Positions 18,049-27,987 of a DNA stretch of 64,000 nt are shown in pieces. The stretch comes from an uncultured Aquimarina sp. (lineage in GTDB: Bacteria > Bacteroidota > Bacteroidia > Flavobacteriales > Flavobacteriaceae): the NCBI RefSeq assembly GCF_947492965.1, contig NZ_CANLOZ010000003.1, positions 372,001 to 436,000 of the forward strand. Reading direction: 5' to 3'. Both the position numbers and the translations under genes were made by a program. Positions within the stretch are counted from its first letter, which is position 1; each line of letters starts with the position of its first letter. The notes below the pieces were generated by a model, which saw only the letters and a list, made by a program, of their open reading frames with translations, had not been told where the DNA came from and did not search any database.

Positions 18049-21000
18049 ATGCTTAACAAATGCATTAAGTTTTTTATAGAAAATAAATTTATAGCGTTAC
18101 TACTCCTGTTTATTTTTGTAGGCTTTGGGTTGGTATATTCTCCTTTTTCTTCGGATTTAGGCGTTTTACCAAGCGATCCCATTTCGGTAGACGCAATTCC
18201 CGATATAGGGGAGAATCAACAAATCGTTTTTACCGAATGGAAAGGAAGATCCCCACAGGATATGGAGGATCAAATAACATACCCTTTAACGAGTGCTTTA
18301 TTAGGAGTTCCTGGTGTTAAAACCATTCGTAGCTCTTCTATGTTTGGAGTGTCTTATGTATATATCATTTTTGAAGAGGATGTAGAGTTTTATTGGAGTC
18401 GTAGTCGCATTTTGGAAAAATTAAACTCTCTACCTAATGGCTTATTACCTTTTGGAGTTCAACCTTCTTTAGGTCCTGATGCTACAGGTTTAGGGCAGAT
18501 ATTTTGGTATACGTTAGAAGGAAGAGATCCGGATGGTAACGTAACAGGTGGTTGGGATCTGCAGGAATTAAGAAGTATTCAGGACTATTATGTTAAATAT
18601 GCTTTATCCTCGTCTTCTGGCGTTGCAGAAGTAGCTTCTATAGGTGGATATGTGCAAGAATACCAAATTGATGTAAATCCTGAATTGCTAAAACAATATT
18701 CCATAGAATTACAAGAGGTTGTGAACGCGGTTAAAGAAAGCAATCGTGATATAGGAGCACAAACTTTGGAAATTAATCAAGCAGAATATTTTGTCCGAGG
18801 CTTAGGATATATTAAGTCAATAAATGATTTAGAGAATGCGGTAGTGCGTTCTAAAGATTATGTGTCTATCCGTATAAAAGACATTGCAAAGATTTCACTT
18901 GGACCAGCTTCAAGACGCGGTATCTTAGATAAGGAAGGAGCAGAGGTTGTTGGAGGTGTAGTAGTAGCAAGATATGGTGCTAATCCAATGGAAGTAATAA
19001 GTAATGTAAAGAACAAAATACAAGAACTAAGTTCTGGATTACCGTCAAAAACACTAAAAGATGGAAGAACCTCTCAGGTAACCATTGTGCCTTTTTATGA
19101 TAGATCTGAATTGATAAAAGAGACGTTATGGACATTAAAAGATGCTTTAACGCTGGAGGTGCTAATTACCATACTCGTAGTGTTAATGATGCTACTGAAC
19201 TTACGTGCCTCTATCTTGATTTCGACCTTATTACCTGTGGCAGTTTTAATGGTTTTTATCATGATGAAAATTTGTAAGGTAGATGCTAATATTGTAGCCC
19301 TATCAGGTATAGCAATTGCTATTGGTACTATGGTTGACGTTGGAGTCATACTTTCAGAAAATATTATTAGACATATTAAGGGGAATAAGGGCGAATTACC
19401 TGTGAATACAGTTGTTTATAATGCCACTACAGAGGTGTCAAGCGCAATTTTAACCGCTGTATTAACAACGATTATAAGCTTTGTGCCTGTTTTTATGTTG
19501 ATAGGGGCCGAAGGAAAACTTTTTAGACCATTGGCTTTCACCAAAACCATGGCGCTAATTGCTTCGATTGTAATTGCATTGTTCTTAATACCTCCTTTTG
19601 CAGCGTTTTTGTTTAAAAAACGTTCCATAACAAAAGGAATAAATTATCTAATTCAATTTGTTCTTATTATACTAGGTTTAATAAGTGTTTTTAATAATTT
19701 GTATTTGGGTATAGTACTTATTGTCTTTGGCCTTGTTCAAATACTTTACACTACAGATAAGATTTCTAAAAAAACAACAAATAACATCTATATCATTGTT
19801 TCTGGGATAACGGTTGCTTTTCTGTTAGCTATACATTGGAGACCTCTTGGAATTGATAAAAGTGTTTTTTGGAATTTGATTTTTGTTGTGCTCCTATGTG
19901 CAGGTCTACTAGGAAGTTTCTTTCTGTTTCAGAAGTATTATGTTCGTATTTTGAACTGGGCACTTCGTAATAAGTTATTATTTATGTCGCTGCCGATAAC
20001 GATTGTAATTTGTGGGGTTATTATTTTTCAATCTTTAGGTAAAGAGTTCATGCCTTCGCTTAATGAAGGAACGTTTCTATTAATGCCTACTTCATTGCCG
20101 CATGCTGGAGCCGATGAAAATAAAAGAGTGCTGCAACAACTTGATATGGCAGTAGCAAATATTCCAGAGATAGCAACAGTAGTTGGTAAGGCAGGAAGAG
20201 TAAACTCTGCGCTTGATCCAGCTCCCTTATCGATGTATGAGAATGTTATCATCTATAAACCTGAGTTTGCTACAAATGCAGAAGGAAAACCACAAAGGTT
20301 TAAAATAAATAATGATGGACTTTTCGAATTAAAAAATGGAAGTTTTGTTGCTAGTCCTAATGCAACAAAAGAACAACTAATTCCAGATAAGAATGGAGCA
20401 TTTTATAGAAATTGGAGAGCCCATATAAAATCCCCCGATGATATTTGGGAAGAGATCACCAAAGTAACCAAATTGCCAGGAGTTACTTCTGCTCCAAAAT
20501 TACAACCTATAGAAACCAGGTTAGTGATGCTTCAAACAGGAATGCGATCACCGATGGGAATAAAAATACAAGGGCAAGATCAAAAATTAATAGAGAGTTT
20601 TGGATTGCAATTAGAAACTGTTTTAAAAGAGGTTAAGGGAATTAAAACGGAGACAGTTTTTGCTGATAGAGTAGTTGGTAAACCTTATCTTTTAATAGAG
20701 CTCGATAGAAATCGTATAGCAAAGTATGGAATATCTGTAGAAAAGGTTCAAAAAGAGCTGGAAGTTGCTTTAGGAGGTAAAAAAATATCGCAGACAGTAG
20801 AAGGGAGAGAACGATATGATATTAGAGTTAGATATCCCAGAGAACTGCGCACAACTCCAGAGGATATAAAGAATATATATATCCCTATTCAGCAAGGCAC
20901 TTCAGTTCCCTTAAGCGAACTAGTGACAATTAGATACGAAAAAGGCCCTGAGGCTATCAAAAGTGAAGATACTTTTTTAGTCAGTTATGTGTTGTTTGAT

Positions 21001-21744
21001 AAAGCAGATGAGTATGCAGAAGTAGATCTCATACAAAATGCAAAAAAAGTGTTGCAAGAGAAGATAAATAGTGGTGAATTAATAAAACCAAAAGGAATCA
21101 ATTATAAGTTTACTGGAACTTATGAAAATCAACTACGTTCGGAAAAATCACTTTCCATTATTGTTCCTTTAACCTTACTTAGTATTTTCTTGATCTTGTA
21201 TTTTCAGTTTAGGTCTATAACAATTTCTCTGATGGTGTTTATGGGGGTTATCGTATCTTTTGCAGGAGGTTTTTTAATGATTTGGGTATATGGTCAAGGT
21301 TGGTTTTTGGATATTGATATATTTGGTGATAATCTAAGATCTTTGTTTCAAATACAGAAGATAAACCTAAGTGTAGCTGTATGGGTTGGTTTTATTGCAT
21401 TGTTTGGAATTGCTACCGATGACGGAGTTATTATGGCAACATATCTAACACAGACTTTTAAGAAAAATCACCCTGTAACTATCAAAGCAATTCATGAGTC
21501 TGTAATACAGGCTGGTGAAAAACGAATACGACCTTGTTTAATGACTACAGCAACTACCATTTTGGCGTTGCTTCCAATACTAACATCAACAGGAAGAGGA
21601 AGTGATATTATGATACCAATGGCGATTCCAAGTTTTGGTGGAATGTTTATCGCTTTGATTACTTTATTTGTAGTGCCAATCTTATTTAGTTGGCAACAAG
21701 AATTTGTATTAAAAAAAGAAAATAGAATTGAAAAAGACGCATAA
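18049..21744 (+). CDS. CusA/CzcA family heavy-metal efflux RND permease
   Basis: 1231 aa; VDAIPDIGENQQIVFTEWKGRSPQDMEDQITYPL, GIAIAIGTMVDVGVILSENI, FGIATDDGVIMATYL; His/Cys/Met-type HME-RND organisation. Confidence 0.92.
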   Translation: MLNKCIKFFIENKFIALLLLFIFVGFGLVYSPFSSDLGVLPSDPISVDAIPDIGENQQIVFTEWKGRSPQDMEDQITYPLTSALLGVPGVKTIRSSSMFGVSYVYIIFEEDVEFYWSRSRILEKLNSLPNGLLPFGVQPSLGPDATGLGQIFWYTLEGRDPDGNVTGGWDLQELRSIQDYYVKYALSSSSGVAEVASIGGYVQEYQIDVNPELLKQYSIELQEVVNAVKESNRDIGAQTLEINQAEYFVRGLGYIKSINDLENAVVRSKDYVSIRIKDIAKISLGPASRRGILDKEGAEVVGGVVVARYGANPMEVISNVKNKIQELSSGLPSKTLKDGRTSQVTIVPFYDRSELIKETLWTLKDALTLEVLITILVVLMMLLNLRASILISTLLPVAVLMVFIMMKICKVDANIVALSGIAIAIGTMVDVGVILSENIIRHIKGNKGELPVNTVVYNATTEVSSAILTAVLTTIISFVPVFMLIGAEGKLFRPLAFTKTMALIASIVIALFLIPPFAAFLFKKRSITKGINYLIQFVLIILGLISVFNNLYLGIVLIVFGLVQILYTTDKISKKTTNNIYIIVSGITVAFLLAIHWRPLGIDKSVFWNLIFVVLLCAGLLGSFFLFQKYYVRILNWALRNKLLFMSLPITIVICGVIIFQSLGKEFMPSLNEGTFLLMPTSLPHAGADENKRVLQQLDMAVANIPEIATVVGKAGRVNSALDPAPLSMYENVIIYKPEFATNAEGKPQRFKINNDGLFELKNGSFVASPNATKEQLIPDKNGAFYRNWRAHIKSPDDIWEEITKVTKLPGVTSAPKLQPIETRLVMLQTGMRSPMGIKIQGQDQKLIESFGLQLETVLKEVKGIKTETVFADRVVGKPYLLIELDRNRIAKYGISVEKVQKELEVALGGKKISQTVEGRERYDIRVRYPRELRTTPEDIKNIYIPIQQGTSVPLSELVTIRYEKGPEAIKSEDTFLVSYVLFDKADEYAEVDLIQNAKKVLQEKINSGELIKPKGINYKFTGTYENQLRSEKSLSIIVPLTLLSIFLILYFQFRSITISLMVFMGVIVSFAGGFLMIWVYGQGWFLDIDIFGDNLRSLFQIQKINLSVAVWVGFIALFGIATDDGVIMATYLTQTFKKNHPVTIKAIHESVIQAGEKRIRPCLMTTATTILALLPILTSTGRGSDIMIPMAIPSFGGMFIALITLFVVPILFSWQQEFVLKKENRIEKDA

Positions 21745-23020
21745 AAAGAATAAAATGAATTTAAGAAAGATAACTTTTTTTCAAAATATGATTCCTTGGA
21801 TAACTCTCAAAACACTTATAAGTTGTGGTTTGTTGTTTTTATTCTTTCAAGAGGTAAAATCGCAAACGCTACAGGATTATATAAAAGAAGCAAAAGAAAA
21901 TAATCCCGAGTTAAAAGCCTTTCGGAATGCCTTAAAAGTTAGTGAAGAAAGAGTCAATGAGGTAGGAGGACTACCAAATACAACTATCGGAACAGGGTAT
22001 TTTGTGAGTGAACCAGAAACTAGAACAGGTGCACAAAAAGCAAAGTTTAGTGCACAACAGCGTATACCTTGGTTTGGTACTATAAAAGCCAGAAAGGAAA
22101 CAGCATCTTTAGAAAGTGAGGTTTCTAAGAATAAACTAGAAATTGCAATTAGAAAAATTACCTTACAAGTAGAGCAAGCTTATTACAATTTATATGAGCT
22201 AAAAGCAAGACAAAATGTATTGACTAAACAAGAAGAATTGTTAGACACCTATATAGAGATTGCGCTTAAGGAAGTTGAAAACAATAGAGCTTCAACCGTA
22301 GATGTATTAAAACTAAATATTGCGAAAAATAATCTTCAAAACGAAAAGGAAATTTTAAAGGGTGAAATTCTTACTTCGGAAACTGTTATGAATCAACTTT
22401 TGCATAGAGATGGTTTTGATCCATTAATTGTCCCGGATAATCTTTTTATTCCGGATGAGGAACCAACTATGATGTTAGATGATATTACGTTTCACCCAGA
22501 ATTAATGACCTACGATTTTTTGAATGATTTGTTAGATAAAAAAGAAGATGTGAATACTAAAGAAGCCTTGCCATCAATTGGAGTAGGTTTGGATTATGTC
22601 ATAGTTGAAGAACGACCGAATATTGATTTTTCGGATAATGGGAAAGATATAGTAATGCCTTCTTTATCACTCTCTATACCTATTTTTTCCAAAAAACATT
22701 CTTCTAGATCTAAACAATACGAACTTCAAAAAGAAGAGGTGTATCAAAAAAGAGAAGCTTCGCAAAATAGTTTAGAAAATATGATGGAAAAAGCAATAAA
22801 TAATAGAATTACAGCTCGAATTAATTATGATACTCAGCAAAAAAATATCGAACAAGCAAAACAAGCCGAGCAAATTATTGTATCAGGTTATGAAACTACC
22901 CAGTTAGATTTTGAAGAAATACTGGATGTACAGCAAATGCTATTGAATTTCGAAAATGAGAAAGTGAAAGCAATAGCTCAATATTTTAAACAAACAGCAA
23001 TTTTAAATTACTTAAGATAA
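21728..23020 (+). CDS. TolC family outer membrane efflux protein
   Basis: Signal plus SQTLQDYIKEAKENNPELKAFRNALKVSEERV and coiled-coil repeats; overlaps the end of the RND permease gene. Confidence 0.85.
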   Translation: MKKTHKKNKMNLRKITFFQNMIPWITLKTLISCGLLFLFFQEVKSQTLQDYIKEAKENNPELKAFRNALKVSEERVNEVGGLPNTTIGTGYFVSEPETRTGAQKAKFSAQQRIPWFGTIKARKETASLESEVSKNKLEIAIRKITLQVEQAYYNLYELKARQNVLTKQEELLDTYIEIALKEVENNRASTVDVLKLNIAKNNLQNEKEILKGEILTSETVMNQLLHRDGFDPLIVPDNLFIPDEEPTMMLDDITFHPELMTYDFLNDLLDKKEDVNTKEALPSIGVGLDYVIVEERPNIDFSDNGKDIVMPSLSLSIPIFSKKHSSRSKQYELQKEEVYQKREASQNSLENMMEKAINNRITARINYDTQQKNIEQAKQAEQIIVSGYETTQLDFEEILDVQQMLLNFENEKVKAIAQYFKQTAILNYLR

Positions 23021-23047
23021 AACAAACCCATAATAAAAAATATCATC

Positions 23048-23620
23048 ATGAATAGAATAATGTATAAAGTATTAGCACTCGTAATAATAGGTCTTATGAT
23101 GTCCTGTGCAAAAGATAAAAAGGAACCAACAAAAAATATAGAAGATACTCCTGTAACGGAAGAAGGAAGTGTAAAAGAGGATAAAGATCTGGATCTGACA
23201 TCCTCAAAAAGCGAAGTGGTTTTTGGTGATGAAAAAATTACCAAATTATATAATCAATATCTTTTAGTAAAAAAACAATTAGTGAACTCAAAATCAAAAT
23301 TAGTACAAAAAGAAGCTAAGAAATTAGGGGAGTTGATAGATGATTCGGATGAAAATAAACAATTAAAGGCAACTGCAAAGCTTATTTCTCTCACGAAAGA
23401 GATTAAAAAGCAGAGAGATTTTTTTGTTACGCTAACAGAAGAAACTGAAAAAATAATAGGTGGAGCGACCATAACCTCTGGAAAAGTGTATAAGCAGTTT
23501 TGCCCGATGGCTTTCGGAGGAAATGGAGGATATTGGTTGTCTAATTCTGATGAAGTTCGTAATCCTTATTACGGGAATGAGATGCTTATTTGTGGTAAAG
23601 TAGATACAACCATACAGTAA
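23048..23620 (+). CDS. Lipoprotein with DUF3347-like metal-handling C-terminus
   Basis: Lipobox-like LMMSCAKDK; C-terminal FCPMAFGGNGGYWLSNSDEVRNPYYGNEMLICGKV motif. Confidence 0.72.
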   Translation: MNRIMYKVLALVIIGLMMSCAKDKKEPTKNIEDTPVTEEGSVKEDKDLDLTSSKSEVVFGDEKITKLYNQYLLVKKQLVNSKSKLVQKEAKKLGELIDDSDENKQLKATAKLISLTKEIKKQRDFFVTLTEETEKIIGGATITSGKVYKQFCPMAFGGNGGYWLSNSDEVRNPYYGNEMLICGKVDTTIQ

Positions 23621-23687
23621 AAACTATACAATGCTTTTTTGCGGAGTTAGGAGGATAGATTTTTAACGATTACCAAAATTTAAAAGT

Positions 23688-24407
23688 GTGAAAGTAAAGT
23701 ATCACATAGAAGGGATGACCTGTAATGGATGTCGAACTCAAGTAGAACAAATACTGAATTCGTTAGCTGAGGTAAAAGAAGCCCACGTAGATCTTGAAAC
23801 AAAAGAAGCATCTTTAGTTTTGCATAAGCCTTTGGATATTGATAAGGTATTAAAAGAGATGCCTAAAAAGTACACCATAACTGAAAAGAAAGAAGATAAG
23901 TCAAATGCTAATCATATTGTTGCAACGGAAAAGACAAAAACTAGACAGTTATTTCCTCTTTTTTTAATTCTGGTGTATATAACAATGGCATCAATATTAT
24001 TGAATTATAAACAATGGGATGCTGATAATTTTATGATGGATTTCATGGGATTGTTCTATATTGTATTTAGCTTTTTTAAGCTATTGGATTTGTCAGGGTT
24101 TGCCAAATCTTTTGCGATGTATGATCCGCTCGCAAATAAGCTTTCCTCTTATGCTTGGGTATATCCCTTTATCGAAATTGGTTTAGGGTTGATGTTCCTG
24201 ATGCGATTTAATATTCAGATAGCTTTATTAGTTACGATAGTAGTTTTAGGTATTACCACATTTGGAGTAACAAAAGTTTTATTGGATAAAAAGAGCATTC
24301 AATGTGCGTGTTTGGGAACGGCGCTAAAGTTACCCATGACGAAAGCTACTTTTATAGAAAATGCTATCATGCTTGTTATGGCATTTTTAATGCTTTATAA
24401 TAGGTAA
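23688..24407 (+). CDS. HMA metal-binding domain fused to MauE/DoxX-like membrane domain
   Basis: N-terminal HMA domain (IEGMTCNGCRTQVEQIL); C-terminal four-TM region with QCACLGTALKLPMTKATFIENAIML typical of MauE-like proteins. Start codon GTG or nearby; ORF track begins at 23688. Confidence 0.78.
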   Translation: MKVKYHIEGMTCNGCRTQVEQILNSLAEVKEAHVDLETKEASLVLHKPLDIDKVLKEMPKKYTITEKKEDKSNANHIVATEKTKTRQLFPLFLILVYITMASILLNYKQWDADNFMMDFMGLFYIVFSFFKLLDLSGFAKSFAMYDPLANKLSSYAWVYPFIEIGLGLMFLMRFNIQIALLVTIVVLGITTFGVTKVLLDKKSIQCACLGTALKLPMTKATFIENAIMLVMAFLMLYNR

Positions 24408-24410
24408 TGT

Positions 24411-25109
24411 ATGGTTAAAAGAAAAACAGCAATATGGATTAGAAAAGCACATCGCTACTTAGGATTGTTTCTTGGAATCCAGTTTTTGATGTGGACAATA
24501 AGTGGATTGTATTTCAGTTGGACGGATATTGATGAAATACATGGAGATCATTTTAAAAAAGAGCAGAAAAAGATAGTTCATAGCAATTTAAAAGGATTGG
24601 ATATTATCACTTCTAGAATGGAAGTTTCTGCATTAGAATTGAGAACGATTGCTAATAAACCATATTATTGGATTAATGATAGCATTCTGGTAGATGCATT
24701 ATCTGGATCTATAAAGCCAGAAATTTCTAAGGAAGAAGCCTTAAAAATTGCAGAAATGCAAATGCGTGACGATTTACAAGTAATCTCGGTTGATTATATA
24801 ACTGAAGTCGATAAGCATCATGAATATAGAGGAAGGTCTTTACCAGCTTATGTGATTAATTATGATCATCCCGAAAATGTAAAAGCGTATGTAGCAGCTT
24901 TAGACGGATCATTTCAGCGAGTACGACATCAATCTTGGAGATGGTTTGATTTTTTATGGATGACCCATACCATGGATTACGAAGGGAGAGATGATTTTAA
25001 TACATCAGTATTACGAATCTTTTCTCTATTAGGACTTATCACAGTAATAAGTGGCTTTGTATTGTGGTATGTCTCATCTAGTACGATTAGAAGAATGATA
25101 AAAAAGTAA
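24411..25109 (+). CDS. PepSY domain-containing membrane protein
   Basis: IRKAHRYLGLFLGIQFLMWTISGLYFSW and C-terminal WRWFDFLWMTHTMDYEGRDDFNTSVLRIFSLLGLITVISGFVLW. Confidence 0.8.
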   Translation: MVKRKTAIWIRKAHRYLGLFLGIQFLMWTISGLYFSWTDIDEIHGDHFKKEQKKIVHSNLKGLDIITSRMEVSALELRTIANKPYYWINDSILVDALSGSIKPEISKEEALKIAEMQMRDDLQVISVDYITEVDKHHEYRGRSLPAYVINYDHPENVKAYVAALDGSFQRVRHQSWRWFDFLWMTHTMDYEGRDDFNTSVLRIFSLLGLITVISGFVLWYVSSSTIRRMIKK

Positions 25110-25111
25110 TT

Positions 25112-26839
25112 ATGGAGAAGAAAAGTGCCATTTATTTGATAGTAGTATTATTTGTTGGAGTTGGAATAGGGTATCTACTTTTTGGAAGCTCCTCCCACTC
25201 GAACTCGGATCATGCTCATGATGAAAATACTGAAGTGGCTGATCAAATTTGGACGTGTTCCATGCACCCTCAGATTAAGCAATCAGAATCTGGTGATTGT
25301 CCAATATGTGGAATGGATTTAATTCCTACTACAAATATGACAGCTGATTTAGATATAAATCAATTCAGAATGACAGAAAATGCTATGGCATTAGCTAATA
25401 TTCAAACATCTATTGTAGGAGATGGAAGTGAGAACTCCCAAGAGATAAGACTATCTGGTAAGATTGAAGAAAATGAAGAAGAGACAACAGTGCAGGTTAC
25501 TCATTTTACAGGTAGGATTGAAAAACTTTTGGTAAATGCAATCGGAGAAAAAATAGCTAAAGGACAAAGAATTGCTCTAATTTATTCTCCAGAACTAGTG
25601 GCTGCACAACAAGAATTATTAACTGCTGCAAAGCTTAAAGAACAGCAACCTGAATTGTATAAAGCAGTAAGAAATAAATTAAAACTTAGAAAGCTATCGG
25701 AGAACCAAATTAATCAAATAGAATCTTCGGGTAATATTATGGAAATGTTCCCCTTGCATGCGCAAGTTTCTGGAATAGTTTCTGAAAAAATGGTCGAGGA
25801 AGGTAATCATATAGAAAGAGGACAAGTATTGTATAAGCTTTCAAATTTGAATACGGTATGGGCGAATTTTGATATGTACGAAAATCAGATTTCTTTAATA
25901 AAAAATGGACAAGATGTCAATGTGATTACCAATGCATATCCAGATACTAAGATAAAAGCAAAAATTTCCTTTATAGATCCAATTCTTAATAAAGTTTCCA
26001 GAACGGTTAGTGCTAGAGCTGTATTAACTAATAAAGATGCTATGTTTAAGCCAGGAATGTTTATTGAGGGAGTTATTGCTGTCTCTAATAACAATGATGA
26101 AAAGGATAACATAATAGTCCCTAAAAGTGCGGTGCTTTGGACTGGGAAACGCTCATTAGTATATGTGAAAAAGGAGGCTATAACTCCAGTTTTTGAAATG
26201 AGAGAAGTAGTATTAGGGAACTCGAATAGTGATTCCTACCAGATCTTGTCTGGATTACAGAAAGGAGAGGAAATAGTTACTAATGGAACCTTTACTGTAG
26301 ATGCTGCGGCACAATTACAAGGAAAAAAATCAATGATGAAATTAGGAATCAATCAAAGTGATTCTACAAAAGATATAGATTTTGAAAAAGTCTCAATATC
26401 CGTTGATTTTAGAAAATTGTTCAATCAAGCATTGTTGTCTTATTTTAGTCTCAAAGATGCGCTGGTGGCTAGTGATGCAAATCTTTCTGCCACTTTTTCG
26501 GAGAAAATGTTATCCCAATTAAAGAATCTAAATATTTCAGAATTGCCAGATGATGAGTTAGAGTATCTACAAAACCTTAAAAAGCATTTACAAGGTATTT
26601 CTGATAAAGAAGATCTAATACATCAAAGAGCTCATTTTAAAGATCTGAATGAAAATTTAAATCGTCTAATCCATAAAATCGGGAATACTACTCAAACAAT
26701 CTACATACAAAAATGCCCTATGGCTAATGATAATAAAGGAGCCATTTGGTTAAGTAAAGAAAAAGAAGTTAGAAACCCTTATTTTGGTGATGCAATGCTT
26801 GCTTGCGGCAGTGTAATCAACACTTTAGAGCACTTGTAG
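25112..26839 (+). CDS. Efflux RND periplasmic adaptor (CusB-like) with N-terminal heavy-metal-binding domain and C-terminal DUF3347-like domain
   Basis: WTCSMHPQIKQSESGDCPICGMDLIP; MFP core (GRIEKLLVNAIGEKIAKGQRIALIYSPELVAAQQELL); C-terminal KCPMANDNKGAIWLSKEKEVRNPYFGDAMLACG. Confidence 0.9.
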   Translation: MEKKSAIYLIVVLFVGVGIGYLLFGSSSHSNSDHAHDENTEVADQIWTCSMHPQIKQSESGDCPICGMDLIPTTNMTADLDINQFRMTENAMALANIQTSIVGDGSENSQEIRLSGKIEENEEETTVQVTHFTGRIEKLLVNAIGEKIAKGQRIALIYSPELVAAQQELLTAAKLKEQQPELYKAVRNKLKLRKLSENQINQIESSGNIMEMFPLHAQVSGIVSEKMVEEGNHIERGQVLYKLSNLNTVWANFDMYENQISLIKNGQDVNVITNAYPDTKIKAKISFIDPILNKVSRTVSARAVLTNKDAMFKPGMFIEGVIAVSNNNDEKDNIIVPKSAVLWTGKRSLVYVKKEAITPVFEMREVVLGNSNSDSYQILSGLQKGEEIVTNGTFTVDAAAQLQGKKSMMKLGINQSDSTKDIDFEKVSISVDFRKLFNQALLSYFSLKDALVASDANLSATFSEKMLSQLKNLNISELPDDELEYLQNLKKHLQGISDKEDLIHQRAHFKDLNENLNRLIHKIGNTTQTIYIQKCPMANDNKGAIWLSKEKEVRNPYFGDAMLACGSVINTLEHL

Positions 26840-27071
26840 CTTACTTAGAATTATTATGTTTAAAGCTTTGATTTGTAAAATAATACAATTTTATTTTAAT
26901 GGTTAAGCAAAACGACGTATCTTTAATTTAGGGAAATATTGGATTACGTTTTTTAAGAGATTACAGTTATTACTAATTGTGCATTATGTTTTTACAGAAA
27001 AGGCATTAAATGCGCAACGATTTTTTATGTGATACTCAAGCAAATAAATGTGATCAGAAAAGATTGGGAAT

Positions 27072-27830
27072 ATGATTAAAAAACTACTTTTTATTACATT
27101 TTTATCCTTACTATTTTCATGTAAGGAAACACCTGTACAGACAGTGACTAGTGCGAGTACACTAGCCTTGTTAGAAAAATCTAAAGCTATTCAGTTACGA
27201 GCAGAGAGAGTCGAACAGCATATGAAAGTTTGGCAAGATTCTTTGGATCGATTCGGAAGTTCAGAGAAGTCTAAAGTACAGTTTAAAGACGATGAATTTG
27301 TAAATATAGAAGAGCTTTCTAACTTTTTTGTATTGGATATGAAATATGCTACAGAGGATAACTTTCTTAAAAAGGCGGTGTATTCTTGTGCTAAATGTTT
27401 TGTAAGAGGAGTTGTAGCAAAAGCATTGATTAATGCCAATAAGGATTTTATGGAAAAAGGATATAGAATCAAGCTTTTTGATTGCTATCGCCCTCATAGT
27501 GTACAAAAGAAAATGTGGGAAATATTTCCTAATCCAGGTTATGTGGCAGACCCCAAAGGAGGATCAATTCATAATAAAGGAGCTGCGGTAGATATTACGT
27601 TAACAGATTTACAAGGAAATCAATTAGATATGGGTACTGATTTTGATCATTTTGGGAAAGAAGCACATCATTCTTATAGAGCGTTGTCAGATGAAATCCT
27701 TGCTAATCGTAAGTTGCTAAAAGAAACTATGGAAAAGCATGGTTTTTCTACCATACGTACCGAATGGTGGCACTATAATTTTAAAAACAAAAAGTTTAAG
27801 ATTGCTGATTTTAAATGGAAGTGTGGTTAG
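27072..27830 (+). CDS. M15 family D-Ala-D-Ala dipeptidase (VanX/DdpX-like) lipoprotein
   Basis: Lipobox-like LFSCKET; FDCYRPHSVQKKMW, SIHNKGAAVDITLTD, RTEWWHYNF zinc peptidase motifs. Confidence 0.87.
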   Translation: MIKKLLFITFLSLLFSCKETPVQTVTSASTLALLEKSKAIQLRAERVEQHMKVWQDSLDRFGSSEKSKVQFKDDEFVNIEELSNFFVLDMKYATEDNFLKKAVYSCAKCFVRGVVAKALINANKDFMEKGYRIKLFDCYRPHSVQKKMWEIFPNPGYVADPKGGSIHNKGAAVDITLTDLQGNQLDMGTDFDHFGKEAHHSYRALSDEILANRKLLKETMEKHGFSTIRTEWWHYNFKNKKFKIADFKWKCG

Positions 27831-27839
27831 GACATAACT

Positions 27840-27932
27840 GCTAACAACAACATCCGCATAAAGCGGATGTCGTACGAGCACAATTATAAAATCGGAAAAA
27901 ATTAGAATTGTTCAGTTTCTGTGTTTGTTAGC
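27840..27932. repeat. Structured intergenic element bounded by GCTAACAA / TTGTTAGC inverted termini
   Basis: GCTAACAACA at 27840-27849 against TGTTTGTTAGC at 27922-27932; internal hairpin ACATCCGC-ATAAA-GCGGATGT (27850-27870) and ACAATT...AATTGT. Confidence 0.4.
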
Positions 27933-27987
27933 CAACTCTTTCAAATAATAGTTGAAATTAGTTTACGGTCAGAAACATATCATCTAT

